Shown here: positions 18,306 to 28,123 of the stretch, one piece after another | How the letters are laid out: the number at the start of each line of letters is the position of its first letter | Position numbering within the stretch: the first letter of the stretch is position 1 | Assembly (NCBI GenBank): GCA_964409505.1 | Contig: CAYPDK010000024.1 | Coordinates: 1-64,000 of the forward strand | DNA: 64,000 nt | Direction of reading: 5' to 3' | Source of the DNA: JADHZC01 sp964409505 | GTDB taxonomy: Bacteria > Pseudomonadota > Alphaproteobacteria > Rickettsiales > Rickettsiaceae | Position numbers and translations under genes: made by a program | The notes under the pieces: model-generated | Database searches by the model: none | What the model was told of the DNA's origin: nothing | What the model saw: the letters and a program-made list of their open reading frames with translations, nothing else

Positions 18306-19052
18306 TTAGTACCTTATCTTAAAAAGATATAGACCTAATGCTGGAACTGTCGGACCTGCGTTATTTCTATTTTTGGAGAGTAGAATTTGCTGCATTTTAT
18401 AAGGAGGATATTTGTTTTTTCCTACTAATATTAGTGTTCCTACTATATTTCTCACCATCTTATATAGAAAGGATTTCGCCTTTACATGTATGTGAATGGT
18501 ATCATTGAATTTTTCTATATGTATTGAGTCTAGAGTTTTTATAGGTGATTTGGACTGACAACCTTTAGCTTTAAAAGCACTAAAATCGTGTTTCCCTATT
18601 AGGTAATTTGCTCCTGATTGCATGTTTTCTATGTCAAGTATTGGGTACTTTATTAGGTATTTTTGTCCACTATCTATAGCAGAAGGGCTATTTCTGTTAA
18701 GTATCTTATATAAATATTCTTTTTGTTCTACAGAAAATCTTGCATGAAAATTATTTTCTACTATTGTACATTCAAGTATCACAATTTTTTCTGGCTTTAC
18801 ATAATGGTTTATTGCAGTTTTTATTTTATATGGATCATAAAATTTTTCTAGCTCAAAATGAGCAACTTGACAATATGCATGTACTCCAGAATCTGTTCTA
18901 CTAGCTCCAAACACATTAACCAATTCCTTGGTAAAAATAGCTATAGCTTTTTCTAGTTCAAATTGAACAGACATTTTATCTTTTTGTTTTTGCCAACCAC
19001 AAAAATTTGTTCCTACATATTCTAAGATGAGTTTATATCTTGTTTTCGACAT
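18306..19052 (-). CDS. truA: tRNA pseudouridine(38-40) synthase
   Basis: Converts uridines 38-40 of tRNA anticodon arms to pseudouridine. The catalytic aspartate is Asp54 in GASRTDSGVHA, with the conserved YKLILEYVGTNFCGWQKQ at the N-terminus. Further family segments are HARFSVEQKEYLYKI, LIGKHDFSAFKAKGCQ and the C-terminal FLYKMVRNIVGTLILVG. Length (248 aa) is normal. Its start overlaps the 3' end of lspA by 20 bp, implying translational coupling in an lspA-truA operon. Confidence 0.96.
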   Translation of the reverse strand: MSKTRYKLILEYVGTNFCGWQKQKDKMSVQFELEKAIAIFTKELVNVFGASRTDSGVHAYCQVAHFELEKFYDPYKIKTAINHYVKPEKIVILECTIVENNFHARFSVEQKEYLYKILNRNSPSAIDSGQKYLIKYPILDIENMQSGANYLIGKHDFSAFKAKGCQSKSPIKTLDSIHIEKFNDTIHIHVKAKSFLYKMVRNIVGTLILVGKNKYPPYKMQQILLSKNRNNAGPTVPALGLYLFKIRY

Positions 19053-19554
19053 TTTTATTTGATTGCTTGTTATCTTTTTTTATAAAAAACATTAATAAAA
19101 AAACACTTCCTAAAGAGATACTCATATCCGCAACATTAAATACAGGAAAATAAAAATTTTTATGATGAAACCATATGAAATCAAATACAGCCCCCCTTAG
19201 TAATCGGTCAATATTATTGCCTAATCCTCCCCCAATTATAAATATAAAACTTAATTTGGAATAGATGTTATCTATTCCTTGTCTTACCAAAATAAAAGCG
19301 AAATAAAATATTATTAATGTGTTGAGTAATAAGAAAAATAAATTACTATGCTTATATTTTTGTAATATACCAAAACCTATACCATCATTCCACATGGGGA
19401 TAAAATCTAAAAAAAAATATACTTCAATAATATCTGGAGTTAAATTATTTTTAAAATAATTGATCAATATGTATTTGGTTATTTGATCTGCAAATACTAT
19501 GGATAATATTCCGAAAAAAATATAGAAAATTGTTCTATTAGTTTGTGTATTCAT
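19033..19554 (-). CDS. lspA: Lipoprotein signal peptidase (signal peptidase II)
   Basis: Inner-membrane aspartyl protease that removes signal peptides from diacylglyceryl-modified prolipoproteins. The 173 residues contain four transmembrane helices. Conserved blocks are ADQITKYIL near residue 22, WNDGIGFGIL, GGGLGNNIDRLLRGAVFDF and FPVFNVADMSISLGS. The last two supply the catalytic Asp pair (in AVFDF and VADMS). A lysine- and asparagine-rich C-terminal tail overlaps truA. It implies that the cell processes lipoproteins. Confidence 0.95.
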   Translation of the reverse strand: MNTQTNRTIFYIFFGILSIVFADQITKYILINYFKNNLTPDIIEVYFFLDFIPMWNDGIGFGILQKYKHSNLFFLLLNTLIIFYFAFILVRQGIDNIYSKLSFIFIIGGGLGNNIDRLLRGAVFDFIWFHHKNFYFPVFNVADMSISLGSVFLLMFFIKKDNKQSNKNVENKI

Positions 19555-19783
19555 TCTATTCTTGATGAGGTGTTTATTTAATAAAATAACTTGTATAAAA
19601 TTTTTTCTTTAAGAGTTAGTATATCAAGTAACTTTGTTTGAAAATGCTCTTTCCTTATCTACAACTTATTAAAATTAGTTCAACAAAAAGTATCTGCTTA
19701 AAAAAAGCAAGTAATTTTAGATGTAAAAAACTATGTTTGTAGATGGTAACTTGTAGCTCTAAAATGAATCAAATAGTCTTGCA

Positions 19784-20581
19784 TTACCTTTTAGCCCGTT
19801 TAAATAAGTTAAAAAAATTTCTTGTTGTTAATTCACATAATTTTTCAAATTCTATTTTTAGTGTTTTTGATATATGAGTTAGTATATGCCTACAATTAGA
19901 GGGATCATTTATCTTTCCTCTTTTGGGCTCAGGAGATAAATATGGTGAATCTGTCTCACATAATAGCCTGTCCAATGGGATATAATTTAGTAATTCGTTT
20001 AAATTTTGTGCATTTTTAAATGTAATAATTCCAGACATTGAAATATACATTCCTATGTCTAGCATAGATTTTGCAAATTCTTTTGAGCCAGTAAAGCAGT
20101 GTAGTACTCCAGAAAAATGTTGCTCTCTTTCTAGATTTAATAAAATTTTCTTTGTATCTGGCTCTGCATTTCTTGTGTGTATTATCACTGGAAGAGACGT
20201 TTTTTGTGCAGCTCTTATATGAGTTATGAGTGATTGTTGTTGTATATTCTTAATCTTAGGAACAATAGATATATTATAATAATCAAGTCCAGTTTCTCCT
20301 ATAGATGTTATTTTAGAATTTGAAGCAAATTTCAATATAGTGTTTAATGTTATATCATCACTTATGTAACTCTTGCTTACTTCATTTGGATGGATTCCTA
20401 TAGAAGCAAATATTTTATCACTTTTTTTAGCTATACTTAATATTTGTTCCATGTTATTTAGGTTGATTGATATCGTTTGAAGATATTTTACTCCTGCATT
20501 GGTCGCTTTTGATAGTATTTGCTCTAAAGAGTAGTGCTTCATGAGCATGTCTAAATGGCAATGAGAGTCGACAATGTACAT
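19784..20581 (-). CDS. tatD: TatD-family metal-dependent hydrolase (DNase)
   Basis: TIM-barrel metal-dependent hydrolase; family members act as 3'-5' DNases and may function in DNA repair or RNA turnover. Metal-binding landmarks are DSHCHLDML at residues 5-13, GIHPNEV, GETGLDYY, IHTRNAEPDT, LHCFTG and CETDSPYLSPEPKRGKINDPSN. The length of 265 aa is standard. It starts 24 bp after the metG stop; the metG-tatD arrangement is common in alphaproteobacteria and indicates an operon. Confidence 0.95.
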   Translation of the reverse strand: MYIVDSHCHLDMLMKHYSLEQILSKATNAGVKYLQTISINLNNMEQILSIAKKSDKIFASIGIHPNEVSKSYISDDITLNTILKFASNSKITSIGETGLDYYNISIVPKIKNIQQQSLITHIRAAQKTSLPVIIHTRNAEPDTKKILLNLEREQHFSGVLHCFTGSKEFAKSMLDIGMYISMSGIITFKNAQNLNELLNYIPLDRLLCETDSPYLSPEPKRGKINDPSNCRHILTHISKTLKIEFEKLCELTTRNFFNLFKRAKR

Positions 20582-20605
20582 ACTACTAATATTGAGGAGA
20601 GAAAA

Positions 20606-22144
20606 TTAAATTATTTTATGAAAAATTGTATATGGTTTTTGTATCTCTTTATTTGGAGTAAGAGAATATTTTTTTTGTAAAAAATAAAAACTTCTTTTAG
20701 ACTCTTCTATGTTTAATAAATTAAGGATTTTCTTTGCAGTGTCAGGAATAAAAGGTTGTAACATTATTCCTATATATCTTATGAGTTCTAGTAATTGATA
20801 CATAATTTGACTCATTTTGTTTATTTTTTGATTTCTTTTCAAAAACCAAGGTTCCTCTCGATCTATAAATTCATTTCCTAACTCTACTAATTTCAGTATA
20901 ATTTCAAGCATTTCATTTAATTTGTACTCTTTATTATAATTAAACCAGGCTTCGACTGAATTATTTAGTGTTTGTAAAAAACTACTTTTATTATATAAAT
21001 CTTGAATTTGCTCATAGGAAATACTGGGTATAGACTTGTTACAATTTGTATAGACAAAAGAACAACTTCTGTGTACAAAATTGCCTATTTTATTTACTAA
21101 TTCATTATTGTGTAGTCTGATTACGCTCTCTTTTTTGTAGTCTCCATCATTTCCTAATTTCATGTTTCTTATCAAAAAATATCTGATTGTATCCAAGCCA
21201 AATTCTTTTATCTCATCTGATGGGTCTATTACGTTTCCTAAAGATTTAGAAATTTTTTCTCCATTATTTGTCCACCAACCATTAACTAAAATATTTTTAG
21301 GGAGAGGAAGTTTTACTGCCAATAAAAATGCAGGCCAATATATAGCATGAAACTTTAATATATCCTTCCCTATTATATGAATATTTGCAGGCCAATATTC
21401 AAAAAACCTCTTCTCATCTTTTACATAATCTATTCCTGATAGATAAGAGCAAAGAGCATCTAACCAAACGTAGATTGTATGTTTAGGATCCCTAGGAACA
21501 GAAATTCCCCAAGGAACATTAATTCTCGAAATAGATAAATCATCTAAGCCATTTTTAATAAAATTTATTACCTCGTGTCTATATTTTGTAGGAATAATAA
21601 ATTCTTTATTTTCCTCATAAAAATCTAAAAGCTTACTCTGCCACCTAGAAAGAGCAAAAAAATAACTCTCTTCCGATATCCATTCCACCTCCGAGCCAGT
21701 AGGAGATAATCTATCTTGACTTAGTTCCTGTTCCTTATAAAAGCTCTCGTCTCTTCTGGAGTACCACCCCTCATATTTTCCTAAATATATGTTACCTGTC
21801 TGTGCTAATTGATTCCAAATTGAGATAACGCTTTTTTCATGATGTTTTTCTGTAGTACTTATAAAAGAGACGTTATCTAAATTTAATTTTTTTGTTAATA
21901 ATAAAAATTGTTCTCTATTTTTTGATATAAAGTCTTCTATTGGTTCTTTTGCTAGTTTTGCTGAGTGCTCTATTTTTGAACCATGTTCATCTGTCCCTGT
22001 TAAAAGTAAAACTTGTTTATTATTTAATTTTTGTAGCCGACAGATAATATCTGCTATAATGCTTGTATATGCGTGTCCTATGTGAGGCTTGTCGTTTACA
22101 TAATATATAGGAGTTGTTATAAATATTGGTTTCTTACTATTCAT
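20606..22144 (-). CDS. metG: Methionyl-tRNA synthetase
   Basis: Class I synthetase charging tRNA-Met. The HIGH motif is HIGH at residues 21-24 (VNDKPHIGHAYTS) and the KMSKS-type loop is KISKS near 297-301 (GEKISKSLGNVIDPSD). In place of the knuckle cysteines found in zinc-binding members, this protein reads YEGWYSRRDESFYKEQEL, so it is the zinc-free short form. At 512 aa it lacks the C-terminal tRNA-binding extension. It is first in a metG-tatD pair. Confidence 0.96.
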   Translation of the reverse strand: MNSKKPIFITTPIYYVNDKPHIGHAYTSIIADIICRLQKLNNKQVLLLTGTDEHGSKIEHSAKLAKEPIEDFISKNREQFLLLTKKLNLDNVSFISTTEKHHEKSVISIWNQLAQTGNIYLGKYEGWYSRRDESFYKEQELSQDRLSPTGSEVEWISEESYFFALSRWQSKLLDFYEENKEFIIPTKYRHEVINFIKNGLDDLSISRINVPWGISVPRDPKHTIYVWLDALCSYLSGIDYVKDEKRFFEYWPANIHIIGKDILKFHAIYWPAFLLAVKLPLPKNILVNGWWTNNGEKISKSLGNVIDPSDEIKEFGLDTIRYFLIRNMKLGNDGDYKKESVIRLHNNELVNKIGNFVHRSCSFVYTNCNKSIPSISYEQIQDLYNKSSFLQTLNNSVEAWFNYNKEYKLNEMLEIILKLVELGNEFIDREEPWFLKRNQKINKMSQIMYQLLELIRYIGIMLQPFIPDTAKKILNLLNIEESKRSFYFLQKKYSLTPNKEIQKPYTIFHKII

Positions 22145-22165
22145 TTTATCTTTGAAAAATTAAAT

Positions 22166-23095
22166 TTATATTAAAAAATACAGTACGACGGAGATTGTTA
22201 AAATAGAAATGATTGTACTAAATGTAATTATACTTGACATCGTTTCTGCGTCTCCTTTGAGTTGTTTTGATAGTATGTTTGCAGTTGTAGAGCAGGGCAT
22301 TGAGCTAAATAATATACCTACTAATCTTTCTTGTTCGTTAAGATTCATAAAATAAAACACTCCGTATGTAATACATGGAAAAAGTATTAACTTTATCAGG
22401 GATGTATAAATTATTTGTGGAATATATTGGTTTATGAGTTTGAATTTTAAACTAGCACCTATTATCATTAAGCTCATTGGCAGACCTGAATCACTTAGGT
22501 GGGATATAAATTTTTCTATTCCAATATTTAGCTCTACTTCATTATACACAAATATGAATCCTATAAGGCTTGCTAATATGACTGGGTTCTTTATTATAGA
22601 GTATATTACTAAAAACAAAGTTTTTGTTTTTGTTTTTGTATTCTCATCGCGAATATAATATGCAAATACAGCAATAGATAATATATTTACGTAAATTACA
22701 AGATATGGGGCAAGCATAGATGCTATTCCTAAGGCTCTTCCTTGCGTCAGGGCATCACTTAAAGCTAGGAAGAGATAATTATTAAATCTAATGCATCCTT
22801 GAAATAAAGATGTAAATTGCTTATTGTCATAGCCTATCTTTGTCTTGTATATTATCAAGGAAATTGCAACAATGCCTAAAGATATCATTAAAGAAAACAT
22901 TAAGTCTAAAATTTCGGAAAATTCTACAGTGTTTTTAACAATGTTCTTAAATAATACGGCAGGAAGAAGTATGTAAAAAGATAATTTCTCTAATCCAGAC
23001 CAGAACTCGTTTGATTTTAACCATCTTCTTTTTATGATGCTCCCTAAAAATGTTATTAAAAATATAGGAATTACATGATAAAAAGTACTTTGCAT
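22166..23095 (-). CDS. AEC-family (auxin efflux carrier) membrane transporter
   Basis: Predicted secondary transporter of the AEC family, whose bacterial members move small organic acids or related solutes. The 309-residue protein is almost wholly hydrophobic, with about ten transmembrane helices. It shows family-like segments: LPAVLFKNIV near residue 44, the central RFNNYLFLALSDAL, SDSGLPMSLMIIGASLKF near 205 and the C-terminal MPCSTTANILSKQLKGDAE. Substrate cannot be inferred. It lies 21 bp upstream of metG on the same strand and may be co-transcribed. Confidence 0.85.
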   Translation of the reverse strand: MQSTFYHVIPIFLITFLGSIIKRRWLKSNEFWSGLEKLSFYILLPAVLFKNIVKNTVEFSEILDLMFSLMISLGIVAISLIIYKTKIGYDNKQFTSLFQGCIRFNNYLFLALSDALTQGRALGIASMLAPYLVIYVNILSIAVFAYYIRDENTKTKTKTLFLVIYSIIKNPVILASLIGFIFVYNEVELNIGIEKFISHLSDSGLPMSLMIIGASLKFKLINQYIPQIIYTSLIKLILFPCITYGVFYFMNLNEQERLVGILFSSMPCSTTANILSKQLKGDAETMSSIITFSTIISILTISVVLYFLI

Positions 23096-23232
23096 GCTCT
23101 TTCATTGTTTTTTAGTGTTTGTGCAATAGCATACTACATAATTAGTCGTTTAAATGCAAGATTTTATGAGTGCTTTTGTAGTAGGGCCTGCTTAAGGTTG
23201 CCTAAAAATGGGCATATCTAATTTTAGATACT

Positions 23233-23424
23233 CTATGTATTTTCATTCTTTTGTGAACTTTCTTCTATAAAAAGATATTTGTAATCATCTTCATTAAATT
23301 CAGAAGAAGTTGTTTTTTTTAAATTCTTACTCTCAGTATAAATTTTTTCATTAGAATCTATAAAATTTTTCATTAAAAAATACGAAATAATCAACATTAT
23401 ACAGGAAGTTATAAACTTGTACAT
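23233..23424 (-). CDS. Hypothetical small membrane protein
   Basis: A 63-residue frame with an N-terminal hydrophobic segment (FITSCIMLIISYFLM, residues 4-18) and a charged Glu/Lys/Ser-rich tail that ends in SSQKNENT. It may be a membrane-anchored small protein; the single Cys does not form a clear lipobox. It lies 49 bp downstream of the methyltransferase-like gene on the same strand. No family is recognised, and a chance frame cannot be excluded. Confidence 0.4.
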   Translation of the reverse strand: MYKFITSCIMLIISYFLMKNFIDSNEKIYTESKNLKKTTSSEFNEDDYKYLFIEESSQKNENT

Positions 23425-23473
23425 AAAAGTTTGTATAAAATATAAAATATATTAATATAATCTTAACATAATA

Positions 23474-24526
23474 TTATATCTTTTGTAAAACTAATAGTAA
23501 GCTTTTTCTTTTATAAAAAGTTAAAATGTGTTTCCTTATATAAATTTTAAATTTTAATTTTTGTAAAACTTTATCTATAAAATCTTCGCTATGGAAAAAA
23601 GAAAAAGTTGTATAGTCAAATTTATTTAACTCTTTATTTTTAGGGTTACTGAGAATTATTTGAGATATAAAATGTCCCCCTTCCTCTAAATGATCGTATA
23701 CATATGATAATACATGCTCAAGACTTGTATCATAATTTATCCCAAAATAATTTATTACTAAATTGTATTTTTTATTTGAATTAGAAAAAAAATTTTCTAT
23801 AGAATTAGTTAAAATATTGCTGTCGTATATCTTATGACTTTCATTTATAAGGGTAGAGATCTCATGCATTTTTGGAGATATATCGAATCCATCTATGATT
23901 AAATTTTTTATATCAGATAGGTAGTTTCTTAGTTTATAACCTAATTTACCTGTACTGTTTAGTATATCTAATATTTCGTATTTTTGTGAAGATTTGCTCT
24001 TAATTTGTTGTATTTTAACTTCTTCCTTTAAAAAAACTTCTACAGAACTTAAAAACCTAGCAACACATTTTTTATTTAAAAATTTTTTGTAAAAAAAGCT
24101 ACTAACTATATCTCTATACTCTCTTTGAAACTCTGACTTTACTACCTCTATAGTTGTAATTTTTTTTATAAACATTTCTAAATCATGCCTTCCTGCATTT
24201 AAAAACATCTCAGCTGCTTGATTTTGTTTGTTACAATCTCGTAATAAATAACTCCATCCAAGATAATAATAGGCTACTTTTTTTTGCTCCTCCTTTTCTA
24301 TAAAATTTAGAATTATTTTTAATCTGAAAATTGTATCTGGGATGTTACCATTTTTAAAGTGATACATTACTAAATTCATGTTAGTTTGTAGAAGATTTTT
24401 TATCCTAAATCTTGTTTTATAAATACTGAAAATTACTGCTCTTTTTTGCAATCTGAAATATTGAGGAATGTTTATTACAAAATCTTTAAAAGTAAAAAAT
24501 ATTTTTTTTATACTTAAAAGTACCAT
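23474..24526 (-). CDS. TPR-containing methyltransferase-like protein
   Basis: 350 residues. The N-terminal half (~45-120) has a helical, TPR-like pattern (MNLVMYHFKNGNIPDTIFRL; VAYYYLGWSYLLRDCNKQNQ; AAEMFLNAGRHDLEM). The C-terminal half (~190-330) has the layout of a class I SAM-dependent methyltransferase: EILDILNSTGKLGYKL where motif I should be, IDGFDISPKMHEIS as the post-I acidic strand, KYNLVINYFG, and LEEGGHFISQII as the late strand. Motif I lacks the usual glycine-rich DxGxGxG, so SAM binding may be impaired. Substrate unknown. It is divergent from the aminotransferase gene. Confidence 0.6.
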   Translation of the reverse strand: MVLLSIKKIFFTFKDFVINIPQYFRLQKRAVIFSIYKTRFRIKNLLQTNMNLVMYHFKNGNIPDTIFRLKIILNFIEKEEQKKVAYYYLGWSYLLRDCNKQNQAAEMFLNAGRHDLEMFIKKITTIEVVKSEFQREYRDIVSSFFYKKFLNKKCVARFLSSVEVFLKEEVKIQQIKSKSSQKYEILDILNSTGKLGYKLRNYLSDIKNLIIDGFDISPKMHEISTLINESHKIYDSNILTNSIENFFSNSNKKYNLVINYFGINYDTSLEHVLSYVYDHLEEGGHFISQIILSNPKNKELNKFDYTTFSFFHSEDFIDKVLQKLKFKIYIRKHILTFYKRKSLLLVLQKI

Positions 24527-24716
24527 AGGGCTTTCATATGTTATATTTTATCTTATAATTAGATCTTTAAACGAAAATATATAAATTGTATTAGTATGTG
24601 GGTAATTTTGTAATAAAAATATAAGATTGCAGTTTTATGTTCAATCTATATGTGGATTTTTTATCAAAATCTTTATGTACTAAGTCATTATTTTTAATTA
24701 CAAATAAAGGGTTTTT

Positions 24717-25937
24717 ATGTCATCTTGTATCTCAAAGAGAATGCTTTCTATTAAACAATCACAAACTTTAGAAATAGCTTCTAAAACTAGAAAAATGAAG
24801 TCTGATAATATAGATGTTATCTCTCTTGGAGTAGGAGAGAGTGAATTTGATACTCCAATACATGTGAAATATAGCGCTATTAAGTCAATAGTTGAGGGGG
24901 ATACAAAATATACTGATGTGGGGGGAAAAATTGAATTAAGAGAAGCTATATGTAAAAAATTTTCTGATGATTATAACTTGTCTTACAACTCTGACGAAGT
25001 GATAGTTAGCGCAGGGGCAAAACAAGTACTATTTAACCTTTTCTTTGTAACTTTAAATCCAGCAGAAGAAGTTATCCTAATCAAACCTTATTGGAATTCG
25101 TATGTTGAAATGGTTAATGCTATTGGAGGAAAAGTTGTTTTCGTAGATTCTGTGCAAGAAGATAATTTTTCTCTAAATCTAACACGCTTAGAAGCATCTA
25201 TCTCCGATAAAACAAAGTGGATATTGTTAAATTACCCTAATAATCCAACAGGAAAAATTCTCCTTAAAAATGAAATAGAAGGAGTTATATTATTACTTAA
25301 AAAATATCCGCATGTTAACCTTATTCTTGATGAAATTTATGAATATATTACTTTTAATTCTGCTGGAGAATATTGTAATTTCCAAAGTTATATGAAGAAT
25401 AATTTTCTAAAAGATAGAATATTTTTTATAAATGGTGTGTCTAAAACTTATTCTATGACTGGTTGGCGTATTGGTTATGGTGTAGGAAATTCTGATATAA
25501 TCAAAGCTATGAGAATTATACAATCTCATACTACTTCTAATCCCTCCTCTATAAGCCAAGCTGCTGCTTTGAGTGCTATAGTATCTTCAAAAGAGTTTAT
25601 ACAGGTGCATCTTGAATCTTGGAGAAAAAAAAGAGATATCTTATTTGATGCGCTAGTATCCATAAAGGGCGTTAAGTGTTCCAAATCACAAGGGGCTTTT
25701 TATTTATTTCCAGATTTTTCATATTTTCTTGGACAACTCACGAAAGAAAAAAAAGAAATAAAGACTTCTGTAGATCTTTCTATGTATTTGCTTGAAAGTG
25801 CTAAAATATCTACAATTCCAGGAGAAGTTTTTGGAAAAAAAGAGCATCTGAGATTCTCATACGCCGTAGATGAAAAGAAATTAGACATAGCTGTATCTAA
25901 TTTATTGTTAGCAATGAAAAACTTGTCATTTAATTAA
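24717..25937 (+). CDS. aspC: Aspartate aminotransferase (class I PLP enzyme)
   Basis: PLP-dependent transaminase interconverting aspartate/2-oxoglutarate and oxaloacetate/glutamate, linking amino acids to the TCA cycle. The 406 residues follow the fold I, class Ib layout: ISLGVGESEFDTP at ~36, YTDVGGKIELREAI, SAGAKQVLFNLF, NYPNNPTGKIL, LILDEIYEYI, and the PLP lysine Lys243 in GVSKTYSMTGWRIGYG. The C-terminal substrate-binding arginine lies in HLRFSYAVDEKKLD. The start is ATG 24717. Substrate range could include related amino or prephenate substrates in this subfamily. Confidence 0.9.
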   Translation: MSSCISKRMLSIKQSQTLEIASKTRKMKSDNIDVISLGVGESEFDTPIHVKYSAIKSIVEGDTKYTDVGGKIELREAICKKFSDDYNLSYNSDEVIVSAGAKQVLFNLFFVTLNPAEEVILIKPYWNSYVEMVNAIGGKVVFVDSVQEDNFSLNLTRLEASISDKTKWILLNYPNNPTGKILLKNEIEGVILLLKKYPHVNLILDEIYEYITFNSAGEYCNFQSYMKNNFLKDRIFFINGVSKTYSMTGWRIGYGVGNSDIIKAMRIIQSHTTSNPSSISQAAALSAIVSSKEFIQVHLESWRKKRDILFDALVSIKGVKCSKSQGAFYLFPDFSYFLGQLTKEKKEIKTSVDLSMYLLESAKISTIPGEVFGKKEHLRFSYAVDEKKLDIAVSNLLLAMKNLSFN

Positions 25938-26056
25938 TTTTTTTTATAAAAAAATTAAGATATAATATATAATATTAATATTAACACCTTTTTATAATAT
26001 TTTAATTTATATCAGTGAAGGTTTAATATAATTTATAATTTTAAGAGTAAAGATAA

Positions 26057-27628
26057 GTGGTAGGAGATTTTTTTCAAAAAACATGGGAATATGCTAATTT
26101 ACAAAAAAATAAGTCGGTTACGTTTCTTGCACGTAAATATCCTCATTTTGTAACTAATGTATCTTTAAATCCTTGGTTTCAAAATATGTTTTTTGGAGAA
26201 ATGACACAAGATGTACAAAATATTATAGATTTAAATAATACGAATGATCTCACTTCAGAAGAAACAAAATTAGAGCATAAAAATACTTTTTCTTCCTTAG
26301 TAGAAATGACTCTAGGAGCTATACTACAAGATTTCACAGATAATCAAATAACAAAAATGTTCTACTCTTTAGATCAAAATAAAAGAGAAGAAATATTGTC
26401 TAGATATGGGTTAAAAGAGGATTTTTTTACAAATGCAGATAATGTTTTTACATTAGGTGTTACTGATACTTTAATTTCTTTGGGACGGGATATATTTTTA
26501 GAATATTTTAAAGTGAAAATTCCTACAATAAATGCCTCAACGGTGATGAATTCTATTAATTCTTTAAATAGTCAGGATCAAAATACTTTTTTTAATTTTT
26601 CGGGTAATTTTTTAGAAAATGCATTAAAGCAATTAAGTAAAAATGATAGTGTTACACCACAAATCTTGACAAATTCATTGTTAAATGTTTTAGAGGCCTC
26701 TTTGCATCAAAAAAATTCTAAAGAAGCTTTTAATGTAATAGTAAAAATAGCTACAGGATGTATAGATAATCCTGTAGTCCCAATAACTCCACCTAAGTCT
26801 AGGGATAGAATAAAAGATATCAAAATTGATAAAACAAAAGAGAATTTTTTGATCTCTACGTTTAAACTTTGTGTTAAGGTTATTGTAGATTTCATGCAAT
26901 TTTTAAAAAGTGCGGCTGTTGAAATGATTCTGAAATTTAGTAAAAAACATAAAAAGTTATTTGATAAATTTTTAGGAACCAACTTATTTAACAAATTATT
27001 AGATACAAAAATGGTAAAGTCTAAAATAGACCCTTTTTCTCAAGCCTTTGGAATAGATTATGGTTGTTTGACTAAGTTTATAAAAAATTCTCCTAAGGAA
27101 ACAAAAATCATGATAAAAGATGCGATTTTATATAATTCTAATACTATTAAGGCCATAAAAAGCTCTTTAGATAATTTTAAGTTGAACGATAATGTTCTAT
27201 CTAATGTTATCTCAACTATAGGACAAAAAAGTACCCAGAATAAAATAGTATTTATTAAAGGGCTACATGCAATAATGTCTAGCTATACCAAATATGCTAG
27301 AATCTCTAAGACAAATTTAAATGAAGATACTAAGAAAAAAATGACAGTTGGATTAGTATTTGATACTTTAAATCAATTGTTCGATCGTTCAAAGGATGGA
27401 GAAGAAAAACAATTTTTTCAGATTGTTAGTGATGTTTTGTTTGAGGCACCCAAAGAATTAATACAACAAAAAGCTACAGAGCCTCAAAAAAATGAGACCT
27501 ATTACATTTCAATAGCTTCTTCTGCTTTTATGAAAGTTACACAAAATGTTGTAGAGGCAGTATCTGACTTATTAAGGATTAAGACTCCTCAGAAAACTGT
27601 ACAGCCACAAACACAACTCGGCATGTAG
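26057..27628 (+). CDS. Hypothetical protein, 523 aa, helical, lineage-specific
   Basis: No family recognised. The start is GTG at 26057, because a TAA lies immediately upstream in frame. The sequence is rich in Lys, Asn, Phe, Ser and Thr, and looks mostly helical. The middle (~255-310) is strongly basic and hydrophobic (FLISTFKLCVKVIVDFMQFL; EMILKFSKKHKKLFDKFLGT). The C-terminus is Gln/Pro-rich (RIKTPQKTVQPQTQLGM). No clear signal peptide or transmembrane helix. It is preceded by 119 bp of very AT-rich DNA and followed by ~500 bp without genes. The isolation and absence of motifs suggest a rapidly evolving protein; an effector role is inference. Confidence 0.65.
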   Translation: MVGDFFQKTWEYANLQKNKSVTFLARKYPHFVTNVSLNPWFQNMFFGEMTQDVQNIIDLNNTNDLTSEETKLEHKNTFSSLVEMTLGAILQDFTDNQITKMFYSLDQNKREEILSRYGLKEDFFTNADNVFTLGVTDTLISLGRDIFLEYFKVKIPTINASTVMNSINSLNSQDQNTFFNFSGNFLENALKQLSKNDSVTPQILTNSLLNVLEASLHQKNSKEAFNVIVKIATGCIDNPVVPITPPKSRDRIKDIKIDKTKENFLISTFKLCVKVIVDFMQFLKSAAVEMILKFSKKHKKLFDKFLGTNLFNKLLDTKMVKSKIDPFSQAFGIDYGCLTKFIKNSPKETKIMIKDAILYNSNTIKAIKSSLDNFKLNDNVLSNVISTIGQKSTQNKIVFIKGLHAIMSSYTKYARISKTNLNEDTKKKMTVGLVFDTLNQLFDRSKDGEEKQFFQIVSDVLFEAPKELIQQKATEPQKNETYYISIASSAFMKVTQNVVEAVSDLLRIKTPQKTVQPQTQLGM

Positions 27629-28123
27629 TATATGTAAACAACTTTTGATAGTGATTTCATTTATTCGTTAAATTCCCTTAACTCTTATTCAGAGAGTTAC
27701 AAATATAATTAAACTATAGTAACATCTATTGCAGATATAATTTTATGAAAAATAAGGTCTTCAAAATAAGAATATATTCTTCAAAAGAATAGTCTAAACT
27801 TTTAAGTGATAACTTTAAGTTGTGAAAATGCTTTATAATAAGGCTTTATAGATGATGTCTTAACAATATGGATATCATTGTAAATCTGTAGTGTAGGACA
27901 TTAAAAAATTTCTCTCCACTTCAAAAAATCTAGAAAATACTCTTGATGAGGAAAAAGAAAGAGATGTAAACTACTGTCATGATATGAATGATTAAGCAAG
28001 AAGGAATGATAAATATACAGGTGAAAGGCTCGGTGTTTTTGCTAGTCGAAATTATGTAAGACACTCAAAAGAGAGCGGTGCTTGTCATATTATAAGTCTG
28101 ATACTTTGGGGCTTGAGAAGCGC
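27629..28123. other. Gene-free interval with a possible decayed reading frame
   Basis: About 495 bp between converging genes. One plus-strand frame (about 27,900-28,125) is nearly open, reading KNLENTLDEEKERDVNYCHDMND, one TAA, then ARRNDKYTGERLGVFASRN and onward. It could be a broken gene remnant or chance. I cannot assign it to a family. No tRNA or strong terminator seen. Confidence 0.35.
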
